From: Neospora caninum Liverpool
Lineage: Eukaryota; Apicomplexa; Conoidasida; Eucoccidiorida; Sarcocystidae
Length of the DNA stretch: 64,000 bases
NCBI RefSeq assembly: GCF_000208865.1
Contig: NC_018396.1
Location: 2,194,630-2,258,629 of the forward strand
Reading direction: 5' to 3'
Shown: piece by piece, positions 13,001 through 24,000 of the stretch
Numbering within the stretch: position 1 is the stretch's first letter
How the letters are laid out: every line of letters starts with the position of its first letter
Position numbers and translations under genes: made by a program
Notes under the pieces: generated by a model
What the model was told of the DNA's origin: nothing
Databases searched by the model: none
The model's input: the letters and a program-made list of their open reading frames with translations, nothing else

Positions 13001-14599
13001 AGAAGACGATTTCTGTCTCTACAAACATCAGTGAATGGAGACTCCGCGAGAAGGCACATGCACATCTGCTTATCGTTGTCTACTAATGTGTGCTCGGCCG
13101 GAGCCTATAGATATTCACATGCATACACATATGCACATACGCCGGTATACATGTAGGTGTATTTGCATACGTGAAGTGAGAGATATGTGCACCTAGAGGT
13201 TGTCGAGAGACACAGAAGAGTCTCCACGGTACCTAGGTGCGTCGTGCGGAAGGAGGTAGGTTTCAGTTGCTCTGCCAAGGCCCAGAACTCCGGAAATGAG
13301 TCCAGAACGAGTTGGCGGAAGGAGCGGAACCTCTCGTCGTCTTGAGCAGAAAGGGCGAGTATCTTTGGTTGCTCCGGGAGAACTGCTTTCCTGCCTCCGG
13401 TGCTCGGCGCTGGCGCTACGGGCACAGGCCGGCCTGGAGCCAGGTGAGAAAAAGGACCCGACTTTCGGCGCACAAGTTCCTCCTCTGGCGCGACGCAGAA
13501 AACAAAAAAAAAAGCAGCGCACACGCGTTTCGCCGTGGAGAGTTGGAGCGCTTATCTCCCCCCCCAAGTAGAAACCACGCTCTCTGGAGGAGCGGCGGCC
13601 CGATGTCACTGCAAGAGAAGAAACCGATTTGTGCACGTCTTCCGGCGACTCCACGCACACCGCGCGTACGCCCGATTTCTACGCAACAGAGAGACATGAA
13701 CGGACAGGAAAGGCGGTCAAAGGCAGCACGCGTCTGTGAAACAGCCCTCACCTCCAGGACACGGGATGTACGCGCCGGTGGAGACAAACTCATTGACGAA
13801 GATGGGCTCCGACCCGTGCCGTCTTCGGCCACTGTAGAAGTAGGTGCGAAGTGCCAGCCCACATTCTGTGTCGGAGAGAATTCGGCCCTTGAAATGCCGA
13901 CGCGAAGGCTCCGTTTCGAGGAGGAAATACGTGGACCCGTCGGGCTGCTCGTCTGCAGGAAACAGGCAATCGAGGGGCGACGAAAAAAGTGACGCGACCG
14001 AAAGGCTTCCACGCGAAGCTCCCGAGAAGCAAGAAGCTCCACACGCTGGTGCAGCCGTCGCCCGGGCCTTCTTCGGACTCCCTGCCGGCTTTTGCATGCG
14101 TGTCCAGTTTCTTCGTCTCTCCCCGCATACCTCTCTCCCTACACGCTCGGTCTTGTCACCCGAAACGGGTTAGGGTCTGGGCTACTGATTCAGAGCATCT
14201 GTTCAGAATTCGAAAGGCGTGACTTGTCACGGTTTCCAACGCTTTTTTCGACGCGCGTCTCAGCCAGCCGCCTCCTTCAGACGGCGTCTGGGCGCCGCCG
14301 TCAGGTTGAAGCCTCCACACGCACCTGCTTTCCACTCGTCTTCGTGGGGCAGTTTGCTGGCCAGTTCGAGGAAAATGCTCTCTGGCAAATCCGGCGGTTT
14401 CTGCACGCCGAAGACCTCCCACTTCTCTGCCGGGGCTGCAGGCGCACAGAACACACGCCTCGGCACCAGTAGCTTGAAACGCGAAAAACATAAAAACGTG
14501 GCACACACAACAAGCAACCGGCACTCGGAAGAAACACACTCATATACATATATATATATATACATATACTTCTACATGGATATATGCATATATATATAC

Positions 14600-14630
<31 letters not shown>

Positions 14631-17600
14631 ACGAAATATATTTCTTTCTCCCTCTCGCTTTGTGCATGTACGTGTAAACGTCTGTGTGTGACCACAGACG
14701 AGAGAGAAATACGCAGCTTTGTCTGTTTGCATGTGTTTTTGGCATCCTGTTTTGTTGTCGCGCTGGAGGCCGCCCGAGGGCTACGTTATCAAGCGTTGGC
14801 AAGAGGACGAAAACGAACGCAAGACAAGGAGCCGAGAAGCCGTAGTGTCGACGGGCGTGCATGCCTGCGCGCGGTCTCAGGAATGAGTTGCGCTTCATTT
14901 CTGCGCACGGAGAATGGAATTTTCGTTGTCTCTGTTCTGTCGCTTCCTCTCCTTTCACCATGTCCACAAATACACACATGCATAGACACTGGTTACATAC
15001 AGAAATATACATATATAAATATATACACATGTACATGCACAGGTATATGCATATTTCTGCATGCACCTCTATCCATGCATCTGGTGCCCCTCATATGTGG
15101 TGGAGAGAAGCCTTGAATATGTCGTGCCGGAAACGGTATGAGGAGGCTCGGCACAGATGTGTTTACGTGAGAGCGTGAAGGACTCGCCGTTGCGTTTGGC
15201 GTTGCTACGCCACAGCACGCGAGGCCCTAGAAAAGGCGATCACACCATCAACATCCATTTGGTGGAGACAGCTACGCCTGTGGAGTCTTTTCTCGCTGTG
15301 GAGACTTACTGGAACAGCCTGAGACGCTGAAGCAGCCGTGCGCAGAGAATAACGTCGAACAGCCACCCGCGCGGCTCTCCTGCACGATTCGATAGCGGCT
15401 CCCCTCACCGCACGCCGCTGAGCAGCGAGACCAAGTCGATGTAAACTCCAGGCACCCGTCTAAAAAAGCCGGGAAGAGAAGAGAGAGAAAAGGAAGATAT
15501 AGAAGAAGGGAGACGAAGAGAAGAAGGAAGAGAGAAGAAGAGATGAGGGAGAAAAGAAGAAAAGAAGGAAGAGAGAAGAAGAGATGAGGGAGAAAAGAAG
15601 AAAAGAAGGAAGAGAGAAGAAGAGAAGAAGGAGAAAAGACGCGAAGAAGGAAGAGAGAAGAAGAGAAGAAGGAGAAAAGAAGAAAAGAAGGAAGAGAGAA
15701 GAAGAGAAGAAGGAGAAAAGACGCGAAGAAGGAAGAGAGAAGAAGAGAAGAAGGAGAAAAGAAGAAAAGAAGGAAGAGAGAAGAAGAGAAGAAGGAGGAG
15801 AAAAGAAGAGAACAAGGAAGAGAGAAGAAGAGAAGAAGGAGAAAAGACGCGAAGAAGGAAGAGAGAAGAAGAGAAGAAGGAGAAAAGAAGAAAAGAAGGA
15901 AGAGAGAAGAAGAGAAGAAGGAGGAGAAAAGAAGAGAACAAGGAAGAGAGAAGAAGAGGGGAAGAAGAGAAGCGAACGACAATGAAGGGAAAGAAGAATG
16001 GAGAGGCAAACGAGCCAACCGGGCATAAAGGACGGACGGATCGAAAGCGAGGGGAGACGGGGAAGCGAGTGGGCAAAGAGAACAGCAGAGAAAACAAAGG
16101 GTGGAAGAGGACTACGACGCACAAAAATCATCACCTTCTCGTGTGACAGGTGTTCCTCCTCATCAAATTCTTAAGTTTTCGCTTTCACTATCTTCCCCTC
16201 TCCCCCTGTGGTTGCTCTTCGTGCCTCTCCTCAGGCGCGCATACAGTCGGTTCTGTCTGTGTATCTCTCTATCTGGATATGTGTCTCTCCCTGCCAATAC
16301 CCTTCTTCCGACCTGTGTTTCTCTCTATTCCTGTGGGGGGGCGGAGCTAACATATGTGCCAGTGGGTGCACAAGATTTTCGTTCCCTTTCTCGCTGTCCT
16401 ACATGTCCCGTCATTGCCGCTGAGGAGAGAAATGGAGTCAGCCACCCCCGCAAACTCCGCATTTTCCCGCGCCTGCTGCTCCACGACTCGCTCCAGATTC
16501 TCTGCCAAGGCTTCGGCATCCCCTGAGATAAGAGAAGAGGGAAATCCAGAGAGGGAACAAACTGTTTCACGGCAACCGGCAGGCGACGTCATCGCGGAAT
16601 CCACACCGCACGGCTGCAGCCGCTTCCATAAAAAAAACCGTCTCTAGAAACCTAGAAAGCCCCCAAAGACCGCGCGGCAGGCAGACATCATCACACAAAA
16701 TGGCAGACTCCGCCGAGACGCGGCAAGAGTAGAACGGAAGCACTCCTGGAGGTCCGAAAGGCCAGACTCTACATGTGTATCCAATATACTACGTCTCAGA
16801 GAGATACATGCCTCAATGGAGGATACCAGGGGTGCGCTGGTTCCCGTTCTCAAGCGAGGATGTTGTGACGAGACACGGCGGTGAGGCGGCGCTCAAGACT
16901 CCCAGTCCCCAGGGGCAAAAACGGGTGAAGACAGCCAGGAAGCGATATGCGCATTTTCCCCGTGGCGGCACGAAAAGGAAGCGTGTCTGCACACAGACGC
17001 AACTCGTATCAGAGGCTCTTTCGGCCCCTTTCTGAGTGGTCGGCTACTCACGCGCGTCCCGCACTACGACGCGTCAGAAGACGTGAAAGAGGTTCGCGAG
17101 GCAACGCGCCAGCGCTGTTAAACGCGTGGGAGGGCAACCGCGCGAGAGACGGGAGGGGGAGAGCTCGGCAGGCCTGTAGATGTGCACAGGCGCGTGGGTC
17201 CGACGACTTTCAGCGATAGACCTTTTGCGAAGGGAGACAGCGAGTGGGTGCCGACAAAGACGCAGCGATTCCTCTTACCCGACACCGACGCGCTGGAAGA
17301 GGAGGCAGAGGAGCCGCCGCGCAACGGAGATGCCGAGGGGCGGCGAGCCGCGAAGAACGCGGAGAAAGGCGGAGTGGACTGAGCGGACCGCCAGGAAAAC
17401 TGGAGATTCGCACGTTTCTGTGTAACGGCTCCGTTGGGCGCATGCAGCACAGCGGACGCACCCAGCGGATGGCCCGGAGAGGCGGCGAACAGGACCGGCA
17501 CCGCCGACACAGCGCCTGGATCAGAGAGTCAAGCAGAGAGCCAGACGGAGGGTGCAACGCGAGGCGTGCAGAAACGAAGAGAAGGCGAGGAGGAGAGACG

Positions 17601-18245
17601 ACGAGTGCGTTGGAGTGGGACGGCGACACAGGAACAGAAAAAGTGGAGGGCGACGCAGAGAGGCGTCACAGCGAGCGAGAGAGCAGGGAGGGAAGGGAGA
17701 TCGAGAATCATGCCGAGGGAAGGGAGGCAGCGGTGCTGGCCGCACAGTCCCCACGCGGAAAAACAACCAACTCTCGCCACTGATCGTTACCGTGAAGACG
17801 TGAAAGAGAAGAAAGGAGATTACCCCACCGCCCCACCCCCACCCCCCCCTTCCCCGTTTCCCATTTGCAGCGTGGCGCCGCTCCCTGCGTCAGAGAAAAG
17901 GAACTGCCCCGAAAAAGATGTGGTCCTTTCCCTGGCACGGACGCAGAGAGACAGGGTGAAGCCGTCCCGTCTTTTTTGAGACCCGGAGGTCGCAGACGAA
18001 AGGCCGTTTGTGGTAGACGGTGCATCATGCAACATCCGCCTCGCAGCATTTCTCTCCTCACCTTTTTCGTCTTCCGAAAGGAGCGTCGTCGACGAAGAAA
18101 CCGGCCGTGCCGGAGAGGAGGTGTCTACGGCAGACGCGTCGCCTGCAGTGTCGGTCTCGCCCGGGACTGGCTGCGTGGAGGTTTGCGGCTCCGAGGGCGA
18201 CGAGGCGGGAGCCTGCGCTGTAGGAAAAGGAGGCGTGACGTGGTC
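7937..18245 (-). CDS. Secreted-type TSP1 / (A-B)x3 / CAP (SCP) domain protein, 5' end unresolved
   Basis: Fourteen exons chain in frame: 18245-18062, 16522-16403, 15459-15310 (TSP1), 14435-14325 (A1), 13952-13752 (B1), 13340-13233 (A2), 12258-12106 (B2, donor uncertain), 11843-11733 (A3), 11057-10854 (B3), 10365-10342, 10042-9885, 9160-9045, 8485-8274 and 8100-7937. They encode about 671 residues. The first ten junctions downstream of 18062 are all phase 1. The first exon is Pro/Ser/Thr-rich. The last four exons form a CAP domain. By family knowledge, CAP and TSP1 domains sit in extracellular or secretory-organelle proteins, so an apical-organelle or surface role is likely, but that is inference. 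The true start, presumably with a signal peptide, lies upstream of 18245 and was not found. Acceptor and donor choices are by eye. B2's 3' border and the second exon are the least certain. Confidence 0.8.
8543..8586. repeat. (TATC)n microsatellite with inverted end
   Basis: A run of TATC units turns into ATAGATAGATA and can form a short hairpin. It lies in the intron between the CAP exons 9160-9045 and 8485-8274. Confidence 0.8.
10455..10530. repeat. Imperfect CTAT microsatellite
   Basis: CTATCTATCTACCTATATCTATAG-type repeats occupy the intron between exon B3 and the 24-base exon 10365-10342 of the CAP gene. Confidence 0.75.
10854..14435 (-). repeat. Three tandem A-B protein modules on paired phase-1 exons
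   Basis: A exons are 14435-14325 (111 bases), 13340-13233 (108) and 11843-11733 (111). B exons are 13952-13752 (201), 12258-12106 (about 153) and 11057-10854 (204). A1 and A3 share a pattern: LPESIFLELASKLPHEDEW against IPPAIFDELGAQLPDETTW. A2 is diverged (FPEFWALAEQLKPTSF). B modules share RILSDTECGLALRTYF, EILDDQTPGAALRAYF and the weaker DVLSPEERPGTVGLYRWV. The order is A-B-A-B-A-B, between the TSP1 and CAP exons. Every exon begins and ends in phase 1, which allows duplication of exon pairs without frameshift. I do not recognise the modules as a named domain. Confidence 0.7.
12865..12945. repeat. TA-rich microsatellite in intron
   Basis: ATATATAT blocks with ATGTAT interruptions lie in the intron between modules A2 and B2 of the CAP gene. 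Confidence 0.75.
14541..14632. repeat. (TA)n microsatellite in intron
   Basis: Several ATATATATAC blocks run together in the intron between the TSP1 exon and module A1 of the CAP gene. Confidence 0.8.
15310..15459 (-). other. Thrombospondin type-1 repeat exon
   Basis: This 150-base exon is symmetric in phase 1 and encodes a near-canonical TSP1 start, TWSRCSAACGEGSRYRIVQ, followed by four more cysteines up to SVSGC. TSP1 repeats in apicomplexans occur in micronemal adhesins and surface proteins and usually bind glycans or partner proteins. Its acceptor is TTTTTTAG at 15460, directly after a 500-base pyrimidine tract, and its donor is GTAAGT at 15309. Confidence 0.85.
15470..15975. repeat. Purine-strand minisatellite, unit about 41 bases
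   Basis: The plus strand is almost pure purine (GAAGA/GGAAGAGAGAAGAAGAG). The phrase GGAAGAGAGAAGAAGAG recurs at 15526, 15567, 15608, 15649, 15690 and 15731 and onward, giving a unit near 41 bases with one longer variant, over about eleven copies. In the sense of the minus-strand gene it is a giant pyrimidine tract that ends a few bases before the acceptor of the TSP1 exon. Long open frames on the minus strand across it are artefacts of the repeat. Confidence 0.9.
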
Positions 18246-20540
18246 CTGGTCAGGCGGAGGCGGCGCAAGACAAGCAAGCACAAAAGAGGGGGAGCGAAAC
18301 ACAGTTGATCCTTTTTGTTAACGCGTTCTTGGCGAGAAATGCAGAATGCAGGCGCGACGGCGCGCGCAACTCAAAACGAGGGGCGTTTTCAGTCGTGCTG
18401 GCGGAGGAGCAAACGGCGCCTCCTTGAACCGAAGCACGCATGTGCAGTGCATCAGGGAAGTGAGGGACAGGAGAGAATTCAAAGAGCTTTTGGACACGAG
18501 ACGGGAAGAAGAATCTCCGGGAGAGCGAAACGCCCGGCGCGAGAGATGTGTCCCGTTAGGCGCCTCTCCATGTCACGTTCCCAAGCCGTGTTTTTGGCAG
18601 GAAGAGACTTGAGGGCATCGCGCGGTGTCTATACAGCGCAACGGACTCGTACAACACAGCCGACAACGGAAACAAAGTCGTGAAACGGCCACAGAGCGGT
18701 GGATGGAACGCAGGCACGTGCAACGCGCGTGGAGACTTGTGGCTTCGACATAGCGGTGCGTCGTTTTCGGTATTCTCAAGGTAACACTGTGAACCGCAAA
18801 GGCGGCAGCAAAACACAGCCCTGCCAAAGGAAGGGGCGGACACGTTCAGCGGAGGGAAACTCCCGCCGCCGCGCCGAATTCAAGTCCTGGATCGGCGAGA
18901 ACGGAGCGGTATCCTCCTTCCTCGGCGGTCACGGACCAATGCTGACAGCTGTGTATGCATGTGCCGAAAAGTAACGAGATGTAGCCGGAAGCGAAGAGAG
19001 GCGTTCTACGGACGTCGCGCCAGGAACGGCGGAGGTTTCTGGGTCGGTGTTCACGGGTTGGCGCGCGCGCTGGCGGCGGGAATCGAGGTTTGCCGCATTT
19101 GCCGGGCTGCTATACGCGACCTCACCCGCGCAGGCGATTCGGACGAGCCGGTCGGAGTGCAAAGAAAAGTCAGGAAAACGAAGGAGCAGAGGGCGTGACG
19201 CGTCCAGCACGCCATGGCGTGTAGGCGACTCTGTCGCTTCCGTGGAGTTACAGGAGGGGCTCTCGTGGACGGGGTTGAAAAGAGGCGTTTTGAGAGAAGA
19301 GGGGTACGGGGGGGGGGGTGGCGCCTGGGAACCGGGGATGAACGGGACTGGGGAAATGACCGGAGTTCACGTGGACCGCCCTGGAGCGGACTCGGGCTCG
19401 GAATGGAGCTGAAAAAGCACTGCGGTGCAAAGGAAAATCGAGCCGGCGAGCGATCTCGACGCGACTGTCCCTGAGAGGCCGCCCGCTGTGGCGCGCAAGG
19501 TTGCGGAAAGATCGAGAGGATCGGAAATGACGGGAAAACCGCCTAGGAGTCGAGAGGACCCGAAAGGAGACTCTCTGCTTCTAGGCCACGCTGCTGGCCC
19601 AGACTGCATGCAACGACGCCTCGGCAAGAGCCGGAAGGAGAGCGGGAGAAGGCAAACGGCAAAGAGAGGGGACACTGCAAGGATCGTCCCGGACGTGACA
19701 CACGCGTGGTCCGTGCTCGAAACGTGAGAACGTTTTTCAGTGACAAAGAGAGGCACGGACTCTCTCGGCGAGCCTTGGGCCAGAGCCGCATACGAGCATG
19801 CACGACCCCGCGGATGTACGATTCGCCAAAAAGGCTAGTCGAGAGGTAAGGGAAACCGCGCGAGAGGCTCTCTCCGTGAACCCAGGGGGCCGACACACTG
19901 GGCGTAAATCGAGGGCGGCACACTGGAAGCAGCTACGAGGACTGAGATCCTGGGAAGAACCGAGCAGATGGCCCAAAAAACGCGGCTGCGGTCAGCAGAG
20001 GCGCGCCCTCCTCGATTCTTTCCCTCTCTGTTGCGTGGTATCGGCGCTCACGCTGGTAAACTCTAGCCAGAGGGGCGTTAAGCGGGGCTGTCGGCCGCGA
20101 TGTTCAAGGCCGGGGGGGTTTTTCGACAACCCCCGCGGGCTCCCGTGTGACGGTACAGGAAAGCGCCGGTCGTCTGAAGGCGGTTCTCGCCGCTTGCCTG
20201 CGGGTAAAAGAGGAGAAAAGCGGCTTTCCAGGGAGAACCTGGCGGGACGCTGAAGGGTAGTATCCTCTCCATGCGAAGCCGGCCCTCGTCCGCGAGCGCG
20301 AGCGGGGCGCGACTCGCCAGCGCGCACGCGCTTGGCCACGCCTGCAGATCGGTCGCGGAGGTGAGCAGTTGAAGGCCAGCCTGGAGCGGAAAAGACACGA
20401 GAATTTTCGGATCCTCGACTTTGGAGCGACGCGCGCGCCGCTTCGCTTTTCCCGAAAGAAAAGAGCGAAAAAGCTGTTCCGTCTCGGACCTTCGCCATTC
20501 AGAGGGAAGATCGAAATCAAGGCTTCGCGGCGAACCCACA
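18246..20540. other. Region expected to hold the 5' end of the CAP gene
   Basis: The first supported CAP exon begins at 18245 after a strong pyrimidine tract and acceptor, so an upstream exon with the start codon must lie here. I could not fix it. One protein-like minus-strand frame at 20539-20078 (Leu/Ser/Arg-rich, about 150 codons, no ATG at its upstream end) could be an internal exon. A hydrophobic stretch encoded near 19460-19400 (SIFLCTAVLFQL) could belong to a leader. Neither has a clear donor in the required phase 0. Confidence 0.35.
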
Positions 20541-21044
20541 CAGAGTCCCTTTCGGACAGCTAAACGCGTGTCTTTACGTTGGCTGCCGCGCGCGACCGGC
20601 TAGTGAGAAGGTTCGGCTGCCGTCAAAGTCTCAGAAATTCCGTTTTTTTCTTCCAAGGCTGTGTGAGACACGCGCCAGTTTTTTAGTCGCTCGCTTTTCG
20701 ACTACGAAAGGGCTTTTGCTGCTTCACAGTCTTTCTGCTCGAGCGACAAGACACAAGCACCGACAATGTTGACTCAAACCTGCCGTGCTCCTCCGTGTCG
20801 TCCGAGCGCACTCTGTCCGTTTCTTTCTTAACGTTTTCTCCGGCCCGCCCTTTTTTTCTTTCTTTTGCGACACAACTTTGGGCCACTGCTACTTGCCTCC
20901 GGATTTCACGAATGTTTTAAGGGAAACCTCGCACGCGGCACGCCGCACAGGGAGTGTTGCTGCTGCTTCATGCTAATCTTGCGGTAGACGCGGTGCCCCA
21001 CGAGAGGGCCGTCCCGCGAGTAGAATGAAGTTGGATCGCGCAAG
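20541..21044. promoter_or_regulatory. Putative divergent promoter region
   Basis: This roughly 500-base gap separates the plus-strand start at 21045 from the upstream end of the candidate minus-strand exon. It holds T- and C-rich stretches around 20641-20660 and 20820-20870 and no protein-like frame. Divergent transcription is inferred from gene orientation only. No core element was identified. Confidence 0.3.
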
Positions 21045-24000
21045 ATGGGGGGATTTACGTTGCCTTTGAGGGGATTTCTCCTCTTGCTTCTTCTCGCCGT
21101 CCTCTGGGTGGCGGACCGGGGTCGGCCGATATTCGCAGCCGCGACTCCGCAATCCTCAGGTGGAGCGGGCGTTCGAGCGCGTCGAGCGCAACGCAAACTC
21201 AAACAGAGCGCGGAGGCAGTCAAAGCGTCAGAGCTCGGCGTAAGGCTGATTCACACAGACCACCCACAGAGCGTCGTTTCTTGCTCGCGCATAAACCCGC
21301 CCCACAGGGTCCGCGCTGCGGCCAGTCCACGTTCAGGGGTTCAGGGACTGCATGGAGTCGGGACACACGTGCTTGGACAGCGCCTTCCCCTGTCTCTGGG
21401 CCGTCCCACTGTGAACCAAAGTGTCGCAGCGCCTCTCGCTTCGTTTTTGCTCTTGCCACATGTCGCCGCGCGATAGACGACCTTCCGGTGGTGCCGCTCT
21501 GGGCAGCAATGTGCAAAGCGTTCGCTGACTCTCCGAGAGATTCGCCCAGCGGAGAGACGTGCACGTCCGGTCTCCTTGTAACGGAGACTGTCTCTCCAAA
21601 ATGCTCACAGCATTCCTTTCCCACCCTCCGGACGCAACCCTCCCCGACGGCTTTCGCGTTGCACTCACTTGCCGTTTTTTCTCGTCTCATTGCCCCGCAG
21701 AAACAGGCAGAGAGAGGGATTTGCGCTTCGACGTTCGGTTTGCTTGTCTTCGGGGTTAGCAAAGGATGCAGAACCTGCCGGAGAAGTGCCGCAGTCCCAG
21801 CGTCCGTCTCTTGCTTTGGCGCCCTATGTGTCTTTCCGCCGGTGTTGTTGTCTCTGTCCAGAAAGAATTGGTCGACGCAGTCGTTGAGGAATCGGGGAAG
21901 CCCGCGAGCGAGATTCTCCCGCCTGGAGGAGAAAAAGCGCTCGTCACCGGCTTGGCTGTGGCCGAGGGAATCCACGTTACTCAGGGTCCAAGCGACGTCG
22001 TCCGTGTGGTTAGTCTTTCCGGTCGCTGACTGCGCTTCGTCCCCCCTCGATTCCTTTTCAAACGCCATCGAGCGCTTAGTGCACACCTCTTTTTCCCCCC
22101 CTTGACGCGTTTCCCGGCCGCGGCGGTTGCCCAGTTTTCACTCCCGGCTGGCCGTGTCTCGCCACTCGAAATCATCCGTCGCGCGAATTCACGTCCAGAT
22201 TGAGATGTCGGTTACCCAAGCGCTCGCGCCCCCACTAGCGTGAAGAGTCTTCTCTCCAGTACCCTGTCTGCGCCTTTCCGCCGGTCTTCTCTGCGTCAGC
22301 TCCCCCACCTGTGTGGCTCTCTCCTTCGTTCCTTTCTTCTTCCTCTTGCTCCGGCACTGCTGCTCGCTCTTCGCATCCGTGTTTTTGGCGCGTTTGACGC
22401 GGCCGTGGTTGTGTCCTTCCTGCTGGGCCTCATCAGCCGAGCCACTGGCGCTTGTTTGCCGAGCTCGTGTTCCGCCGTGGGCTGCGTGGGTGCTCTATGC
22501 AGTTTGGTGCGTCTCTCATGAGGCGGCTGATGGCGCTGACCGGGAGCTGGAAGTTGCAAGAACTCCCAGACTTGGATCGAGTTCTCATCACAAGGACGCC
22601 TCCTCTGGGCGACGAACGCCAGGGACGCTCCTCCGCGTGTGTCTCAGTCACTGGATTTGACGCCTGTAAGTTTTGCGGCTCGAAAACTGTCCACACGGTC
22701 TCGAGACGCCGCAGCTGTCTCGCCAAAACTCGGTGAAAAGGTACAGATACAGGCGTGACGGGGTCACAGGTGTTCCACGAAAGCCCTTGTTCACCGGTCC
22801 AAGTTCTGTTGTGTTCGAAGCGCAGATACCAGCTGATGACGATTGTGGGAATAGGACCAGTTGAGCGCCGGATATATTGCGTGCACAAAGGTGGTCAGGG
22901 AAGTTAGGGTGTTTGACACAGGATTGCCACAGAGGGAAGCCCCTGAGTCCATTTGAAATTGGAAACACTTGCCTCGGGGAACGGGTCCGGGCAACGGATC
23001 CCGATCGAGAACTGTGTGTGCCGCAAGTCGCGCAGCTACAGAGGTAGGATCAAAAACTGTTTAGCGAACTGCGTGAGACGCAGATTCCCCGTTCTCGAGG
23101 CGAGCCCGAAGGTGCGCGTCTTCGATTGCCGCACGATGGAACGCGGTGTGAAAGGCAACGCTGTGACCTTCTCTCTCGTCGACCGCCATCCTGTCTCGTT
23201 TCTTCTGACTTCTCGAGGCGACTGCCGCAGTCCGTATATTCGAGAGAGAGAGAGGCCCTGCGCTCTTTTTCATCTCGAAACGTCGCGCGAAACAGCTGCT
23301 GTCCGCTCTTCCCACGGACCTGTGTGGAGACGCGTCCTGTCCTGCCCAAGAGCGACGCCGTCTTGCCTCTCTCTTACCTCTCTCTCTCTGCGGGTTTCGT
23401 GCCTCGCCGTTGCGCCCCGCGTTCATGTGTCATCTCCCGCGACAGAGTCTGGCTGTTTCTCTACTCTCCCGTCCATCTGCCGACCCGCTGGCTCGCCCGA
23501 CAGAGGCCTCTACGATTGCCGGAGAGATGCCTCTCGTCAGGAGGGGTTCCCGCTTTGCACACACGCGCACACGCCGTGGCGTCCGCGCGACTCTTTTTTG
23601 TGGTGCAGCGGAGAAACCAGCGCCAATCATTTTCGTCAACGGTCTCGAGTTCGTCCAGATGCTGTTCATGGTGATGGCGACGATGCACCAAACGTCGTCC
23701 TTGACCGCGACGAAAGATTTGCTCGCGTTCCTGCCCCTTCTGAGCACCTGGCGAATGGTTGCGCAACTGCAGATGCTCTACTACACCTTCATCGCGGTGC
23801 CGTTGGATGTGGCGTTGCGCATGCTGGAGGAAGAAGTCCTCCCGTCCCTCCACGGCGACGCCAAGGGAGAAGCCGAGGCCAAGCTCACGGAACTGCGCAA
23901 GGTTCGTGGAGCGACGCGAACCTCAAAAGACACGCGGCGACAGCAGGGGACACAAGAGAGGGTGTCTCGCGCGTGAATCGGTAACTTGTTTGGGGGCTGG

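Noticed and set aside
15272..16134. Long minus-strand frames rich in Leu, Phe and Ser
   Set aside because: They are translations of the purine minisatellite in several frames at once. Only the TSP1 exon at their end is protein-like.
17118..17510. Possible CAP-gene exon between 18062 and 16522
   Set aside because: The best acceptor and donor pair gives a 14-base exon that breaks the phase. Direct joining of the flanking exons keeps the frame.
21220..22105. Antisense 288-codon and sense 274-codon frames
   Set aside because: They overlap each other and the well-supported exons 1 and 2 of the large secreted gene in other frames.
22953..23984. 343-codon plus-strand frame
   Set aside because: It crosses intron 3 and reads exon 4 in the wrong frame. 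The frame FVNGLEFVQMLFMVMATM has proper splice borders.
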